The notes under the pieces were generated by a model. It had not been told where the DNA came from and searched no databases. It worked only from the letters and a program-made list of their open reading frames with translations. A DNA stretch of 64,000 nt from Alteromonadaceae bacterium M269 (GTDB lineage Bacteria; Pseudomonadota; Gammaproteobacteria; Enterobacterales; Alteromonadaceae): contig SMNZ01000001.1 of assembly GCA_004353515.1 (NCBI GenBank), positions 124,001 through 188,000 on the forward strand, read 5' to 3'. Below are positions 43,256 to 52,758 of the stretch, piece by piece. A program made the translations under genes and the position numbers. Within the stretch, counting starts at the first letter, position 1. Every line of letters begins with the position of its first letter.

Positions 43256-43278
43256 TAGAGGTGGTTTTAGCACCTCTA
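43256..43278. terminator. Possible convergent terminator hairpin
   Basis: TAGAGGTG and CACCTCTA form an 8-bp stem around GTTTTAG, overlapping the last codon and stop of roxA. There is no clear T tract on either side. Confidence 0.4.
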
Positions 43279-44433
43279 GTCGATATACCAATACCCTAAA
43301 TTAACTAATGTAGTAATAAGTTGGATGAATTCCGGATCCAAACCTTTCTCTTCCTGATTTTCTGCTTCGTATACAGAGTGCCTAAGTAGAGCATTCACCT
43401 CTTGAGTTATGTGATTTGGCACAGTAAATACATTTTTCTCGATAAAGAAGGTAAAACTTTCTTTATCTTCGTTTGGTAAATTCTGTACGAAGGTTGGCTT
43501 GACGCCGCCTACTCTAATTAAATTAACGCCATCCTCTAACAGTTCATGAATTTCTTCGTTTGAGTATTGTTCTTCAGGAGAAAGCTGTTGCTCAGGATCG
43601 ACTTGATTGAAACTAGCAATGCGTGCGAAAAAATCGTCAAAGCTTGGAGAGTCAATCCACTGCTTTAACAAACCCCTTACCGTATTTATTTCTGTGATAT
43701 TAATTTGCGCTGGGTTATCTCTTAGTTCAATGTTGGGATCCTGATAACGTTGTCCAACAAACCCTGAGTCCAGCATGAAGTCAGCAATGTTTTCAAAAAG
43801 TTGTCGTTGATCTGGTGCTCGAAATCCAATTGAATAATTCAAACACTCCGTCAGCGCAACACCGTTGTGAGGATAGCCTGGGGGAATGTAGATAATATCT
43901 CCCGGTTCTAATATCTCATCTATGATAGGTTCAAAGTTATCGATCTGAGAGAGTTTTGGATGAGGGTAGAGGGTTTTATAGTCTCCAGGTAGACCAACTT
44001 GCCAGCGTCTCTTTCCTTTTCCTTGGATGATAAAAACGTCATATTGATCAATATGAGGACCCACACCGGCCCCTTCGACTGAATAACTGACCATAAGGTC
44101 GTCAATTCGCCAATTGGGAATGAAATCAAAGAGATTCAGCAAAGGTTGCGTATCTTGAATCAGGTGCTCGACGCCTTGAACTAAAAGCGTCCATTGACCT
44201 TTGCAATAAGGCTCGAATTCGGCAAAAGGTCCCTGCGCCATCGACCATTGGCCTTGCTCTCGGCTGATTATGCGAGAATCCATGGAATCTTCTTGTGCGA
44301 GAGCTGCCAGATCGTTTTCGTCGATAGGATCAACAAAAGGAGTAATAGCGTTTTTTAAAACTACAGGTTTCTTTTGCCAGTACTCTTTTAGGAAGTCGAT
44401 AGCGTTAAATCCGTTCAATTGGTGTAATGTCAT
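43276..44433 (-). CDS. roxA: Ribosomal oxygenase RoxA (YcfD)
   Basis: 385 residues, normal length. JmjC-type 2-oxoglutarate- and iron-dependent hydroxylase; E. coli YcfD hydroxylates an arginine of ribosomal protein uL16. Iron ligands H127-x-D129 (GPHIDQYDVF) and H189 (PGYPHNGVAL), plus WQVGLPGD and SIGFRAP, match the family; a C-terminal winged-helix/dimerisation domain follows. It starts 1 bp after the stop of the nucleotide cyclase gene, so the two are one operon and coupled. Confidence 0.93.
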   Translation of the reverse strand: MTLHQLNGFNAIDFLKEYWQKKPVVLKNAITPFVDPIDENDLAALAQEDSMDSRIISREQGQWSMAQGPFAEFEPYCKGQWTLLVQGVEHLIQDTQPLLNLFDFIPNWRIDDLMVSYSVEGAGVGPHIDQYDVFIIQGKGKRRWQVGLPGDYKTLYPHPKLSQIDNFEPIIDEILEPGDIIYIPPGYPHNGVALTECLNYSIGFRAPDQRQLFENIADFMLDSGFVGQRYQDPNIELRDNPAQINITEINTVRGLLKQWIDSPSFDDFFARIASFNQVDPEQQLSPEEQYSNEEIHELLEDGVNLIRVGGVKPTFVQNLPNEDKESFTFFIEKNVFTVPNHITQEVNALLRHSVYEAENQEEKGLDPEFIQLITTLVNLGYWYID

Positions 44434-44434
44434 T

Positions 44435-45661
44435 TTAATCGTTTAGTAACCAATAAGCGTCAATTTCTCCCATACCTTTAATTTCAAGCGTACGTCTAGG
44501 TGAGAAGTTGAACGATGTCCTTGTTAGGACATAAGTTGTTTCTGATACTTGTATTTTATCTGTTTCTCCGTAACTTTGCATACGCGATGCTAAGTTAACG
44601 GCTTCTCCCCATACGTCGAATGTATATTTACTACGCCCGATAACGCCAGCAACAACAGGGCCTGAATTTATACCGATTCTGATACCGTTGTTTAATCCAT
44701 GCTTCTGTGAAAACTTTTTATAGGCTTGATGCATTTCCTGTGCACAGATACAGCAAATCTTTGGATGATCGACTGTGTTCTCATGTAAGCCAGCAACAAC
44801 CATGTAACCGTCACCTAGGGTTTTAATTTTTTCTAATTGATAACGGGAGCATATTTCGTCGAACAAGCTAAATAACTCATCGAGAAGTTTTACCAGAGCT
44901 ATTGGGTCGGTATCGCAAGTTAGCTTGGTAAAGTTTTGAATATCTGCAAAGAGTATCGTGACGTTAGGGTGATAGTGAGCAATGGTCTTATCCGACTTTT
45001 TGAGCTTGCTAATGATATGGCAGGGTAAAATATTGGATAACAACGAGTCTAAATTTGCTTTTTCATGGCTCATCTTTGCCCAACTTCCAGTTGTGATTTT
45101 ATGCACTTGAAAAGCAGCGACAAAGCAAGTGATTGCAAAGATAAGTCGATTAATTTGCCTTATGTTGTCTTCTGCAGGCCAACTAGAGAGATGACTTTGT
45201 TGATACCACTCAATTGCGAAGAATAAGCATATATAGAGAGAAGAAAGTGCTAATTTTAATGACGCACGTTTACTTGAAAAAATAAAAGGGATGATAAACA
45301 GCCCAAGTAAAAAGAATAGATGAGTATCTGCTTGAAAGTGAGCCACCAAAGATGAGCATAAGATATAGCTGCTATAGATGCAGTAAAGCAATATTGAGGC
45401 GATAAAGTGCTTGTTATGTCCGTTTATTAATGGAACAAGAATCAACGCCAATACGTGCAAAGCTATGACGACACTTTTTGTTTGATGAGTTAGAGATGCA
45501 GACCAGAGGTAAAAGGGTAATTGTACTAAAAGAAATAAACAAACAACTAAACAAATGAGGTTTGTTACATAAATTGGACTTAGATTTCGCTTAGCGTCAT
45601 TTTCTAACTTATGGTGATGTGTTCCTGCTGACACCCACAGTCGTATCCATTTCGACAACAT
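44435..45661 (-). CDS. Membrane class III adenylate/guanylate cyclase
   Basis: 408 residues. N-terminal region has about six membrane helices (about 30-185). The cyclase domain follows (about 215-400): NVTILFADIQNFTKL, with metal Asp in FADI; LGDGYMVVAGL with the second Asp; NGIRIGINSGPVVAGVIG with the transition-state Arg-type region; YTFDVWGEAVNLASRM with substrate and transition-state residues. It looks catalytically intact. The D in FDVWG favours ATP (adenylate cyclase). The membrane part may sense a signal. Directly upstream of roxA. Confidence 0.9.
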   Translation of the reverse strand: MLSKWIRLWVSAGTHHHKLENDAKRNLSPIYVTNLICLVVCLFLLVQLPFYLWSASLTHQTKSVVIALHVLALILVPLINGHNKHFIASILLYCIYSSYILCSSLVAHFQADTHLFFLLGLFIIPFIFSSKRASLKLALSSLYICLFFAIEWYQQSHLSSWPAEDNIRQINRLIFAITCFVAAFQVHKITTGSWAKMSHEKANLDSLLSNILPCHIISKLKKSDKTIAHYHPNVTILFADIQNFTKLTCDTDPIALVKLLDELFSLFDEICSRYQLEKIKTLGDGYMVVAGLHENTVDHPKICCICAQEMHQAYKKFSQKHGLNNGIRIGINSGPVVAGVIGRSKYTFDVWGEAVNLASRMQSYGETDKIQVSETTYVLTRTSFNFSPRRTLEIKGMGEIDAYWLLND

Positions 45662-45809
45662 ATTATCTTCCCTGACAATTTTTCTGCGATAAGCTCTGTG
45701 ACTTACTACTAATACATAGACATTAGCATACCTTTTAAGGCAAGCGACATCACTTTATAACTGTTTTAATCCATTGATCATAAAGTAAATGTCGCTAAAA
45801 AGCTTTAGC

Positions 45810-46073
45810 TTATTGGTACAGCCCTAAGTTTGCCTTGGCGTGTGCTTCAAACTCGGTAAAGCCACCAATATGTTTCTCGTCTAAAAATATCTGAGGAACA
45901 GTATTAACGGGTTTACCTACTGTCTTCTCTAAATCAGCTTTCGTAATACCTTGCTCTTGGATATCGATATAACGATATTTAAAGTCATCACGGCTTTCTA
46001 CTAACGAATCTGCGACATCTTTCGCACGAACACAAAAAGGGCATCCTTTTCTTCCAAAAATTACTGCAAACAT
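45810..46073 (-). CDS. grxA: Glutaredoxin 1 GrxA
   Basis: 87 residues, as in E. coli. Active site C-P-F-C near 11-14 (GRKGCPFCVRAKDVADSL), TVPQIFLDEKHIGGFTEFEAHAKANLGLY glutathione-binding segment with cis-Pro. It reduces disulfides, including ribonucleotide reductase, with glutathione. Ribosome site AGGAATTC upstream. Single gene. Confidence 0.95.
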   Translation of the reverse strand: MFAVIFGRKGCPFCVRAKDVADSLVESRDDFKYRYIDIQEQGITKADLEKTVGKPVNTVPQIFLDEKHIGGFTEFEAHAKANLGLYQ

Positions 46074-46205
46074 GATGAATTCCTATTGAGTTAATTTATT
46101 TGTTTTACATGATAGTGATCTGAAGTGCTGATTGAAAGCGCATAAACTCTATCGTTATTATCGTAAATATCAATTAATAATATATTCTTTATTAGCATTA
46201 ATAGA

Positions 46206-46898
46206 TTAGTGATTAAGCCGGTCGTCTGACTCTTGGTGCTTTATTTCAGTTTCTGGCGGCAACTCCCATTCGTCACCAATAATATCATCTTCTTCATTTT
46301 CAGAGTTTTCCTCCCAGCTATAGGTCTTCTCTGCCAGTTTAGGGTCTTTCTTAAAGAAGAAGAAAGCGCATATTGCTCCTACAAGTGCACCAAAGAAGTG
46401 ATACTCATAGGAAATACCAACCTCTCTGGGGAATATTGTCATTACCATACCGCCATACATAAAGAACGCTATCATCATTAAAACAATCGAGCGCTTATCT
46501 CGCCTTAATATACTTGCGATAAAAATGTAGAAGAATATGCCATGTGTTAACCCACTGGCACCTATATGATGAACTTGCCTAGCAAATAACCAAACACCAA
46601 TACCAGACGCTATCCATATAATGCCGATAACGGGCCAACGTGTTTTAGGATATCCATACAGTAGGGCTGTACCTAAAATTAATAGTGATAGGCTGTTATT
46701 GCTAATATGGCTGATAGAACCATGAACTAGCGGTGCAGTAAGAACGCCCAACAAGCCAGAAAAGTTTCCTGGAGACACTCCTAGACCTGTTAGGTTTAGG
46801 TTGAAAAGAATTTCTGCAGATTTAATAACCCAAAGTGCCAAAATAAAAAGGCTGGTCACAATCAGGCTTTGTTTAATTGAATAAGGCTCTTTAATCAT
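46206..46898 (-). CDS. Rhomboid-family intramembrane serine protease
   Basis: About 230 residues with six membrane helices. The active-site Ser is in GASGLTHGIFF, and the partner His is in YEYHFFGALVGAI. The L1-loop PLVHGSISHISNNSLSLLI is also typical. A charged, glutamate-rich cytoplasmic tail of about 45 residues ends the protein (SWEENSENEEDDIIGDEW). Start ATG 46898 is preferred over TTG 46904. Substrate unknown. 47 bp downstream of the small secreted protein gene. Confidence 0.9.
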   Translation of the reverse strand: MIKEPYSIKQSLIVTSLFILALWVIKSAEILFNLNLTGLGVSPGNFSGLLGVLTAPLVHGSISHISNNSLSLLILGTALLYGYPKTRWPVIGIIWIASGIGVWLFARQVHHIGASGLTHGIFFYIFIASILRRDKRSIVLMMIAFFMYGGMVMTIFPREVGISYEYHFFGALVGAICAFFFFKKDPKLAEKTYSWEENSENEEDDIIGDEWELPPETEIKHQESDDRLNH

Positions 46899-46945
46899 AA
46901 ACAAGTTATGAGGGCGTTATTCCAATATTTAAAGAGGGGAATTAT

Positions 46946-47362
46946 TTATTGAGTAACTGTAGAGTTTGTCGAACGAAGCGCAACTAGGTTCTGATCGAAG
47001 TCAACTTTCACTGTACGGTGCCATTCATTTAATGCTTCGATATCACAACCACCAAGTTCAATAAGCATATTGACTAGGTTGGTATCGACAATACTTTGAA
47101 TGAAGTCAGGGTCACCCATAGTTTCATTAAATTCAACGTAACCAATACCTGATTTCTCTTTTGTGAGTTTGTCTATTTCCATAACTTGAGTGTCAGACAA
47201 TGAAAATGAGGTTTCGCAGGCTTTATCGACAGCTTTATACATAGAGTCATACAGATTAATTGCACTGATGTGCTTGGCGATAATTATCTTATCGTTGACA
47301 TTTTGTTCTGCATGCACCGAACTGGCGAAAAATATCACCACAATTAGCATAAACCTAAACAT
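46946..47362 (-). CDS. Secreted protein of unknown function
   Basis: About 138 residues. Signal peptide MFRFMLIVVIFFASSVHA followed by EQNV. The mature part is helical with three short cysteine contexts (KACETS, LGGCDIE). AGGGGG lies 7 bases before ATG 47362; the longer frame from 47389 is unlikely. Probably co-transcribed with the rhomboid gene. No family recognised. Confidence 0.75.
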   Translation of the reverse strand: MFRFMLIVVIFFASSVHAEQNVNDKIIIAKHISAINLYDSMYKAVDKACETSFSLSDTQVMEIDKLTKEKSGIGYVEFNETMGDPDFIQSIVDTNLVNMLIELGGCDIEALNEWHRTVKVDFDQNLVALRSTNSTVTQ

Positions 47363-47911
47363 TCGGCTTCCCCCTAAATAAAGTGACACGAAGACTACCT
47401 TACTCAGGCTTCATTGTATGCACTTAGTTTCATTTTTTTGACAGAAAACTGGAACCGTTAATAAACAGTTCAGCTGTGAATCAGTTCATTTGTTTGAACA
47501 AAGTTCTTATAAGAGGAAGAGGGGAACTAAAAGGTTCATTTTTGAATTGCCTAAGAACGGCTTTTATCAACAAAAGGAAAAAACTGGATAGTAAACTTTC
47601 CAGTCGACATTAAAAGTGCGTTAAAAAAATAAGTGAAAAACAGTCATTTTTTAGCCAGTAGTAAAGTTGGCATAAAAAAGCAGAGTTACTTTTAAGTATA
47701 TGTAAATCAATGGCTTGTTAGGTTTTTTTGTAAGAGTAAGTGATTTCATAGCTCAAATATTAGCTTGTTTTTATGGTATTAAATGACATACCTATGTATT
47801 CGCTTAATTATTTTTTTATGAAAGAAATAAAGCTTTAATTTAGTCATCGAAGGGCAACAACCCTGAAGTTTAAATCAAATTTTTTAACTCGTATCAATAG
47901 GAAAGCAAGCC
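47363..47911. other. Long non-coding gap with no assigned element
   Basis: About 550 bp between two divergent secreted-protein genes. AT-rich, no plausible open frame. A stretch at about 47465-47515 has several GTTC and GAAC half-sites, including TTTGTTTGAACAAAG; it might be a regulatory region but no known motif fits. The promoter and long leader of the DUF3718 gene must lie here. Confidence 0.6.
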
Positions 47912-48307
47912 ATGTTGAAATCAGTAAAAACAAGTTTAGCAGTTATCGCCGTTTCATTAACTTTCATCGGTTCAGCGCAAGCTGATATTAATGAAGATTT
48001 AAAGAACATCTGTACCATCGTAAAAACAGATGATAAGGGCGAGCTTCGTAAAAAAATCAAGATGGTCTCTACTGACTACGGTGTTAAATTCAGAGACGTA
48101 TATGACGGTGTTACCTGTGGCGGTCAAAGCTTAATTCGTACTGCAATGAAAAACTCAGCAGTTGAAACAGGAACGCTTATGGTTAAAAAGCTATCTAAGA
48201 AGATGCTTATAGAAGCTGAGGCTGACGGTAAAACTTTGTCAGCTTGGGCAGAAGCAGAAGGCTTTAATAGTTCTCCAATCTACGCTGCACTTAACGAGCG
48301 TATCTAA
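47912..48307 (+). CDS. DUF3718-family secreted protein
   Basis: 131 residues. Signal peptide with cleavage after AQA (SAQA-DINED). The mature part has two cysteines (LKNICTIV and VTCGGQ) and the pattern typical of DUF3718, ending SPIYAALNERI. A family mostly from Alteromonadales with unknown function. Ribosome site AGGAAAG. Terminator follows. Confidence 0.82.
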   Translation: MLKSVKTSLAVIAVSLTFIGSAQADINEDLKNICTIVKTDDKGELRKKIKMVSTDYGVKFRDVYDGVTCGGQSLIRTAMKNSAVETGTLMVKKLSKKMLIEAEADGKTLSAWAEAEGFNSSPIYAALNERI

Positions 48308-48319
48308 CTAACCTTCATT

Positions 48320-48344
48320 TGGCCCTTCATAGGGCCATTTTTTT
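48320..48344 (+). terminator. Rho-independent terminator after the DUF3718 gene
   Basis: TGGCCCT and AGGGCCA form a 7-bp stem around TCAT, followed by seven T residues. Confidence 0.88.
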
Positions 48345-48378
48345 AGGTTGCTGATAATTGCAAAAGAGGTGTTGGATA

Positions 48379-48717
48379 ATGAAAAACTTTATTCTACTTA
48401 TTGCGATATTAAGTTTAGGAGGCTGTGCATCAGCAGTTGGCAGACACCAACAGTTGCAGGCGCATTTATCTTCACCTGTTAATTGCTTATCAGCTGATAA
48501 CGATATAGCTCAGCTTGAAAATGAGAAAGCTTCATCTGGCGAAAAATTCTTAAATGGCTTAGCTTCTCTATTACCTTCGTCAGCGCTGCTTAATATAGTG
48601 ACGGGTGAATATGTCAGCAGGGTTGCCATCGCTAGCGGTAAATTTAATCGCAGCGTGGAAGAGCGAATTAATGACATTGAAGAATCCTGTGATGGTGCAG
48701 TACTAGCAAGTAACTAG
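48379..48717 (+). CDS. Small lipoprotein of unknown function
   Basis: 112 residues. Lipoprotein signal with lipobox LGG-C (ILSLGGCAS), so lipidated near residue 16, with Ala at +2 favouring outer-membrane delivery. The start is ATG 48379 with GAGG upstream. Further cysteines in VNCLSA and ESCDGA could pair. No family recognised. Confidence 0.75.
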   Translation: MKNFILLIAILSLGGCASAVGRHQQLQAHLSSPVNCLSADNDIAQLENEKASSGEKFLNGLASLLPSSALLNIVTGEYVSRVAIASGKFNRSVEERINDIEESCDGAVLASN

Positions 48718-48749
48718 TTTGTAATCAGTCAGCGAAACTCTATTTATAA

Positions 48750-48785
48750 AAACAGGCCTCTTTATTAAGCGGCCTGTTTGTATTT
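48750..48785 (+). terminator. Probable terminator after the lipoprotein gene
   Basis: AAACAGGCC and GGCCTGTTT form a 9-bp stem around TCTTTATTAAGC, followed by GTATTTTTG. Confidence 0.7.
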
Positions 48786-48913
48786 TTGTTCCAGAAAAAT
48801 CAAAGAAACGCCCTTAGTTAATTCATATTGTCAAAAAAAGGCCAGCATATAGAAGGTATTGGATGATATAATCATGGATTATTGATTCATATTTTCTTAG
48901 AGGTTTTATAGTA

Positions 48914-50572
48914 ATGGCCGAGACCGAGAACCGTCCGACCAATTTTGTTCGTCAAATTATTGATAAAGATTTACAAGATGGAACACACGATCATGTCCAA
49001 ACACGCTTTCCTCCGGAACCAAATGGCTATTTGCATATTGGTCACGCAAAGTCTATTTGCTTGAACTTTGGTTTAGCGGAAGACTATCAAGGTGCTTGTA
49101 ATCTAAGGTTTGATGATACTAACCCTGAAAAAGAAGATATAGATTACGTTAATTCAATTAAAGAAGACGTTAATTGGCTAGGGTTTACCTGGCATGAAGA
49201 TGTTCGCTATTCGTCAAATTACTTCCCGAAATTATATGAATTCGCACATGAACTGATTACTAAGGGCTTGGCATACGTCGATTTCTCTAGCCAAGAAGAA
49301 ATGCGTGAGATGCGTGGCACCTTAACTCAGCCAGGTAAAAATAGCCCTTATCGCGATACTACACCGGAAGAAAATACGACGCTTTTTGAGAAAATGAAAG
49401 CAGGTGAATTCAAAGAAGGTGAATGTTGTCTGCGTGCAAAAATAGATATGTCATCATCTTTTATGTGTATGCGTGACCCTGTGATATATCGCATTAAATT
49501 TGCACATCACCATCAAACAGGTGATGAGTGGTGTATTTATCCTATGTACGATTTCACCCATTGTATATCTGATGCAATCGAAGGTATTACGCACTCTTTA
49601 TGTACATTGGAGTTTCAAGATAACAGACGTCTGTACGACTGGGTAATTGAGAATATCAGTGCCCCTGCTGTTCCAAGACAGTATGAGTTCTCGCGCTTGA
49701 ATCTTGCTTATACGGTACTCAGTAAAAGAAAATTGATTCAACTCGTTGAAGAGAATTATGTGGCTGGTTGGGATGATCCGCGTATGCCGACAGTGGCTGG
49801 TTTAAGACGCAGAGGCTATACACCAGCATCCATTAGAGAGTTCTGCCAACGTATTGGTGTGACTAAAATGGATAACGTGATCGAGGTTAGTAATCTTGAA
49901 GGTTGCATCAGAGATGATCTCAATGTAAACGCTAATCGTGCGATGGCAGTGCTTAATCCAATAAAAGTGATTATTGAAAATTACCCTGAAGGACAGGTTG
50001 AGCAACTGTCGGCGGCTAATCACCCCAATGATGAATCTAAAGGTACTCGTAACATACCTTTCAGTCGTGAAGTCTATATAGAAAAAGAAGACTTTAGGGT
50101 AGAAGCTAATAAGAAGTTTAAGCGCCTTGTTTTAGGTAAAGAGGTTCGCTTACGTAATGCTTATGTTATTAAAGCAGAGCGGGTAGACACAGACGAGCAA
50201 GGTGAAGTAACAACCATTTATTGTACTTATGACTCAGAGACGCTTGGGTGTGATCCAGCTGATGGACGTAAGGTGAAGGGTGTTATCCACTGGGTTTCTG
50301 CTGCCGAAGGTATCGAAGCGGAGGTTAGGCTTTATGACAGGCTCTTTAAAGTCGAGAACCCAAATGGTGTGGAACTTAGTGAGGCGATAAACCCTGATTC
50401 ACTAGAAGTTGTTAACGCTATCGTTGAGCCAAATTTGGCGAATGCCGAGGTCGGTGTGGCCGTTCAGTTTGAAAGAACGGGGTATTTCTGCAAAGACCCG
50501 GACTCTGAAGGTGACAACCTAGTATTTAATAGAACGGTTGGCTTAAGAGATACTTGGGCAAACGCCAACTAG
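48914..50572 (+). CDS. glnS: Glutaminyl-tRNA synthetase GlnS
   Basis: 552 residues, normal. Class I synthetase with HIGH motif [14 protein letters not shown] (about 33-46), [12 protein letters not shown], and KMSKS-type VLSKRKL near 268. C-terminal beta-barrel anticodon-binding domains follow ([12 protein letters not shown], ... YFCKDPDS). It attaches glutamine to tRNA-Gln. Single gene with a terminator. Confidence 0.97.
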   Translation: MAETENRPTNFVRQIIDKDLQDGTHDHVQTRFPPEPNGYLHIGHAKSICLNFGLAEDYQGACNLRFDDTNPEKEDIDYVNSIKEDVNWLGFTWHEDVRYSSNYFPKLYEFAHELITKGLAYVDFSSQEEMREMRGTLTQPGKNSPYRDTTPEENTTLFEKMKAGEFKEGECCLRAKIDMSSSFMCMRDPVIYRIKFAHHHQTGDEWCIYPMYDFTHCISDAIEGITHSLCTLEFQDNRRLYDWVIENISAPAVPRQYEFSRLNLAYTVLSKRKLIQLVEENYVAGWDDPRMPTVAGLRRRGYTPASIREFCQRIGVTKMDNVIEVSNLEGCIRDDLNVNANRAMAVLNPIKVIIENYPEGQVEQLSAANHPNDESKGTRNIPFSREVYIEKEDFRVEANKKFKRLVLGKEVRLRNAYVIKAERVDTDEQGEVTTIYCTYDSETLGCDPADGRKVKGVIHWVSAAEGIEAEVRLYDRLFKVENPNGVELSEAINPDSLEVVNAIVEPNLANAEVGVAVQFERTGYFCKDPDSEGDNLVFNRTVGLRDTWANAN

Positions 50573-50605
50573 TCGCAACGGTTTATTCCACTTGCTTAAT
50601 TTTCT

Positions 50606-50641
50606 AAAAATCCCTGCTAAGAAATTAGCGGGGATTTTTTT
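50606..50641 (+). terminator. Rho-independent terminator after glnS
   Basis: AAAAATCCC-GCTAA and TTAGC-GGGATTTTT pair with one mismatch, GAAA loop, T run. Confidence 0.9.
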
Positions 50642-50669
50642 ATCTAACCGGTATTAATAGGAGGTACAT

Positions 50670-51071
50670 TTGATTTATCCGATAGCAGCAATGGCTTTAT
50701 TAACGTTCATCATTGGTCTACTGGCTGTGAAAGCTCGTTTTTCTAGCGTCAAAAATCAGGATGTTAGTGTTCGATACTTTAAGTTAATGCAGGGAGATGA
50801 TGTACCTGAAATAGTGACTAAGACGACCCGTTGTTTTAACAATCAATTTGAAGTGCCAATTTTATTTTATGTCGCTGGGGTTTTATATATAAGCCTTGGT
50901 ATTGAGAGTGTCGTGGGTTTAGTTTCGGCGTGGGTATTTGTTGCTCTGAGATGTGTGCATGCTTATATTCATCTGACCTACAACAATATTCTTCACCGCT
51001 TATCAGCATTTTGGTTAGCCTTTGTCGTTGCCATGATAATGTGGGGTAACTTGATTGTAAGCCAGTTATAG
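50670..51071 (+). CDS. MAPEG-family membrane protein (second copy)
   Basis: 133 residues with about four membrane helices. Family core TRCFNNQFEVPILFYVAGVLYI and ALRCVHAYIHLTYNNILHR. TTG start, confirmed by a very strong AGGAGGT 5 bases ahead. Distinct from the MAPEG gene at 6758, and of the MAPEG type with FNNQFE core. Function unknown. Confidence 0.85.
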   Translation: MIYPIAAMALLTFIIGLLAVKARFSSVKNQDVSVRYFKLMQGDDVPEIVTKTTRCFNNQFEVPILFYVAGVLYISLGIESVVGLVSAWVFVALRCVHAYIHLTYNNILHRLSAFWLAFVVAMIMWGNLIVSQL

Positions 51072-51175
51072 TTCGCGCTATTTTTAAGTAAAAGTCGCGT
51101 CATGTCGTAATAATGTCGTGTTATTTTTTCGAGATATCAGGCATAACAACATTTCAAAAGCTAAGGAGCAATGAG

Positions 51176-51550
51176 ATGAGTATTCGACAACGTCGGCTTG
51201 ATAAAGGGTGGTCACAAGAAGAACTCGCACGTCATTCTGGTTTGAGTTGCAGGACTATTCAAAGGATAGAAAGTGGGCAGAAAGCAGGCTTAGAATCATT
51301 GAAAAGTCTCGCAGCTGTTTTTGAAACTTCTGTAAGTGCATTAATGCAGGAGCAAAACCAGAATAAGCAAACGAGCAGTCAGGACGTTGAAAATAGCCTA
51401 CTTAATCAAATTGAAAAAGAAGCTATCGATTTTGCTCAATCAATTATAAAAGGGCCGGGAAACGGTGATAAAGACTGCCTAACTAAGTTGGAGCGTAACG
51501 CCATTTCCTATGCGCAGTCATTGCTACGAAAATTTGATATCAATAAATGA
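51176..51550 (+). CDS. XRE-type helix-turn-helix transcriptional regulator
   Basis: 124 residues. HTH_3 domain at the N-terminus: RQRRLDKGWSQEELARHSGLSCRTIQRIESGQKAGLESLKSLAAVFE. The C-terminal half is helical and unrecognised, with a near-repeat of about 15 residues (EKEAIDFAQSIIK and ERNAISYAQSLLR). The start is ATG 51176 with AAGGAG 7 bases ahead. Its stop overlaps a following frame's ATG (ATGA), suggesting coupling with the next gene. Confidence 0.85.
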   Translation: MSIRQRRLDKGWSQEELARHSGLSCRTIQRIESGQKAGLESLKSLAAVFETSVSALMQEQNQNKQTSSQDVENSLLNQIEKEAIDFAQSIIKGPGNGDKDCLTKLERNAISYAQSLLRKFDINK

Positions 51551-51606
51551 TCACCTACTTATCTGCCTTATTGAGGGTTATCTATCTCACTAAAAGTGAT
51601 AAATGG

Positions 51607-51957
51607 ATGAAAGCCAGTATCTTAATTTTTGCTGTTTTGTTCTTTCTTTTGGGATGTTCGGAAAAAATCCAAACCGAAGACAACTGTTTTGTTGCAACTG
51701 ACGATTTTCACGACAACATGGATGTTATTGAGGACATTTCTGTTGAGTTAGATATTAGAGTGTCGAGTGCAGAAAATGCTGTTGCAGCAGCTCTTGCTAA
51801 AACCACGCTAACACTTCTTAAGGAGCCTGTCGTGATAGCCTGTATTAGGGAGAATGAACAAGCGGAGTTTGAGTTTATGTTAAAAGATGATCAAACCCGT
51901 GTTTTGCAAGAATGGACAACAAGAGAACAGTTAACAGAACAAATGTTTGGTAAATAG
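51607..51957 (+). CDS. Small lipoprotein of unknown function
   Basis: About 116 residues from ATG 51607. Signal with lipobox FLLG-C, then SEKIQTEDN. A longer frame starts at 51547 overlapping the HTH gene's stop (ATGA); signal-peptide logic favours 51607, translational coupling favours 51547. The mature part has two more cysteines (NCFVA, ACIRE). It is in an apparent operon with the HTH regulator. No family recognised. Confidence 0.7.
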   Translation: MKASILIFAVLFFLLGCSEKIQTEDNCFVATDDFHDNMDVIEDISVELDIRVSSAENAVAAALAKTTLTLLKEPVVIACIRENEQAEFEFMLKDDQTRVLQEWTTREQLTEQMFGK

Positions 51958-51964
51958 CTCAACA

Positions 51965-52004
51965 AACCCTCTCTTTATTATGAAGAATCGAGTTAGAGAG
52001 GGTT
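51965..52004. terminator. Convergent terminator hairpin
   Basis: AACCCTCTCT and AGAGAGGGTT form a perfect 10-bp stem around a 20-base loop, between the convergent lipoprotein gene and yciK. Confidence 0.6.
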
Positions 52005-52014
52005 GAATATTAAC

Positions 52015-52758
52015 TTATTTAGGTTGCGCCATTAGTGTTTGTCCTTTAGTCGACAAACTGTCATCAGACATTAATTCTATATATAGAGGCATGATATCGA
52101 GAGGCGTTTTAAGCTTGTCTGAGTTCTCTGCTGGGTAAGCTTTAGTTCGCATTGCCGTTCTTGTTGCACCTGGGTTAATACAATTAAAGCGGAGAGTTGA
52201 GTTCTCATATTCATCAGCTAAAACTTGCATCATTCCCTCGGTAGCAAACTTTGATATTGAGTACGTTCCCCAAAAAGCCCGTCCTTTTTGACCGACAGAT
52301 GATGATGTGAAGATGACCGATGCATTTTCAGCTTTTTTTAGTACAGGAATCAGTGCTTTTGTCATAAGGAATTGGCTTTTCACATTTACCATCATGACTT
52401 GATCAAACTCTTCCTCACTAATATCAACAAGCGGTTGTAACGTTCCCAACAAGCTTGCGTTATGTAATAGGCCGTCCAGCTTTTTAAATTGGTTGTCAAT
52501 GGTAGTTGCCATATCGCGGTAATGATTAGCGGTAGCTCCTGACATATCGAGAGGAACAATGGCTGGTTCAGGCCCCCCATTCTTGAGTATCTCATCGTAA
52601 ACCTGTTCCAGCTTTTTAACTGTTCTACCCAGAAGTATGACTTCTGCACCATGCGCCGCATAGGTTAATGCAGCTTGTTTACCTATACCGTCTCCGGCTC
52701 CAGTGACTAAGATAGTTTTGTTGAGCAGCTTTTGCTGTTCTGTTCCTGATGTTTGCAT
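52015..52758 (-). CDS. yciK: Short-chain dehydrogenase YciK
   Basis: 247 residues. Cofactor motif GAGDGIGK near 21-28, HNASLLG (NAG-type), catalytic Ser in SSSVG and Tyr-x-x-x-Lys in YSISK. It matches E. coli YciK closely, including LADEYENSTLRFNCINPGATRTAMRTKAYP. Substrate not established. Single gene. Confidence 0.92.
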   Translation of the reverse strand: MQTSGTEQQKLLNKTILVTGAGDGIGKQAALTYAAHGAEVILLGRTVKKLEQVYDEILKNGGPEPAIVPLDMSGATANHYRDMATTIDNQFKKLDGLLHNASLLGTLQPLVDISEEEFDQVMMVNVKSQFLMTKALIPVLKKAENASVIFTSSSVGQKGRAFWGTYSISKFATEGMMQVLADEYENSTLRFNCINPGATRTAMRTKAYPAENSDKLKTPLDIMPLYIELMSDDSLSTKGQTLMAQPK

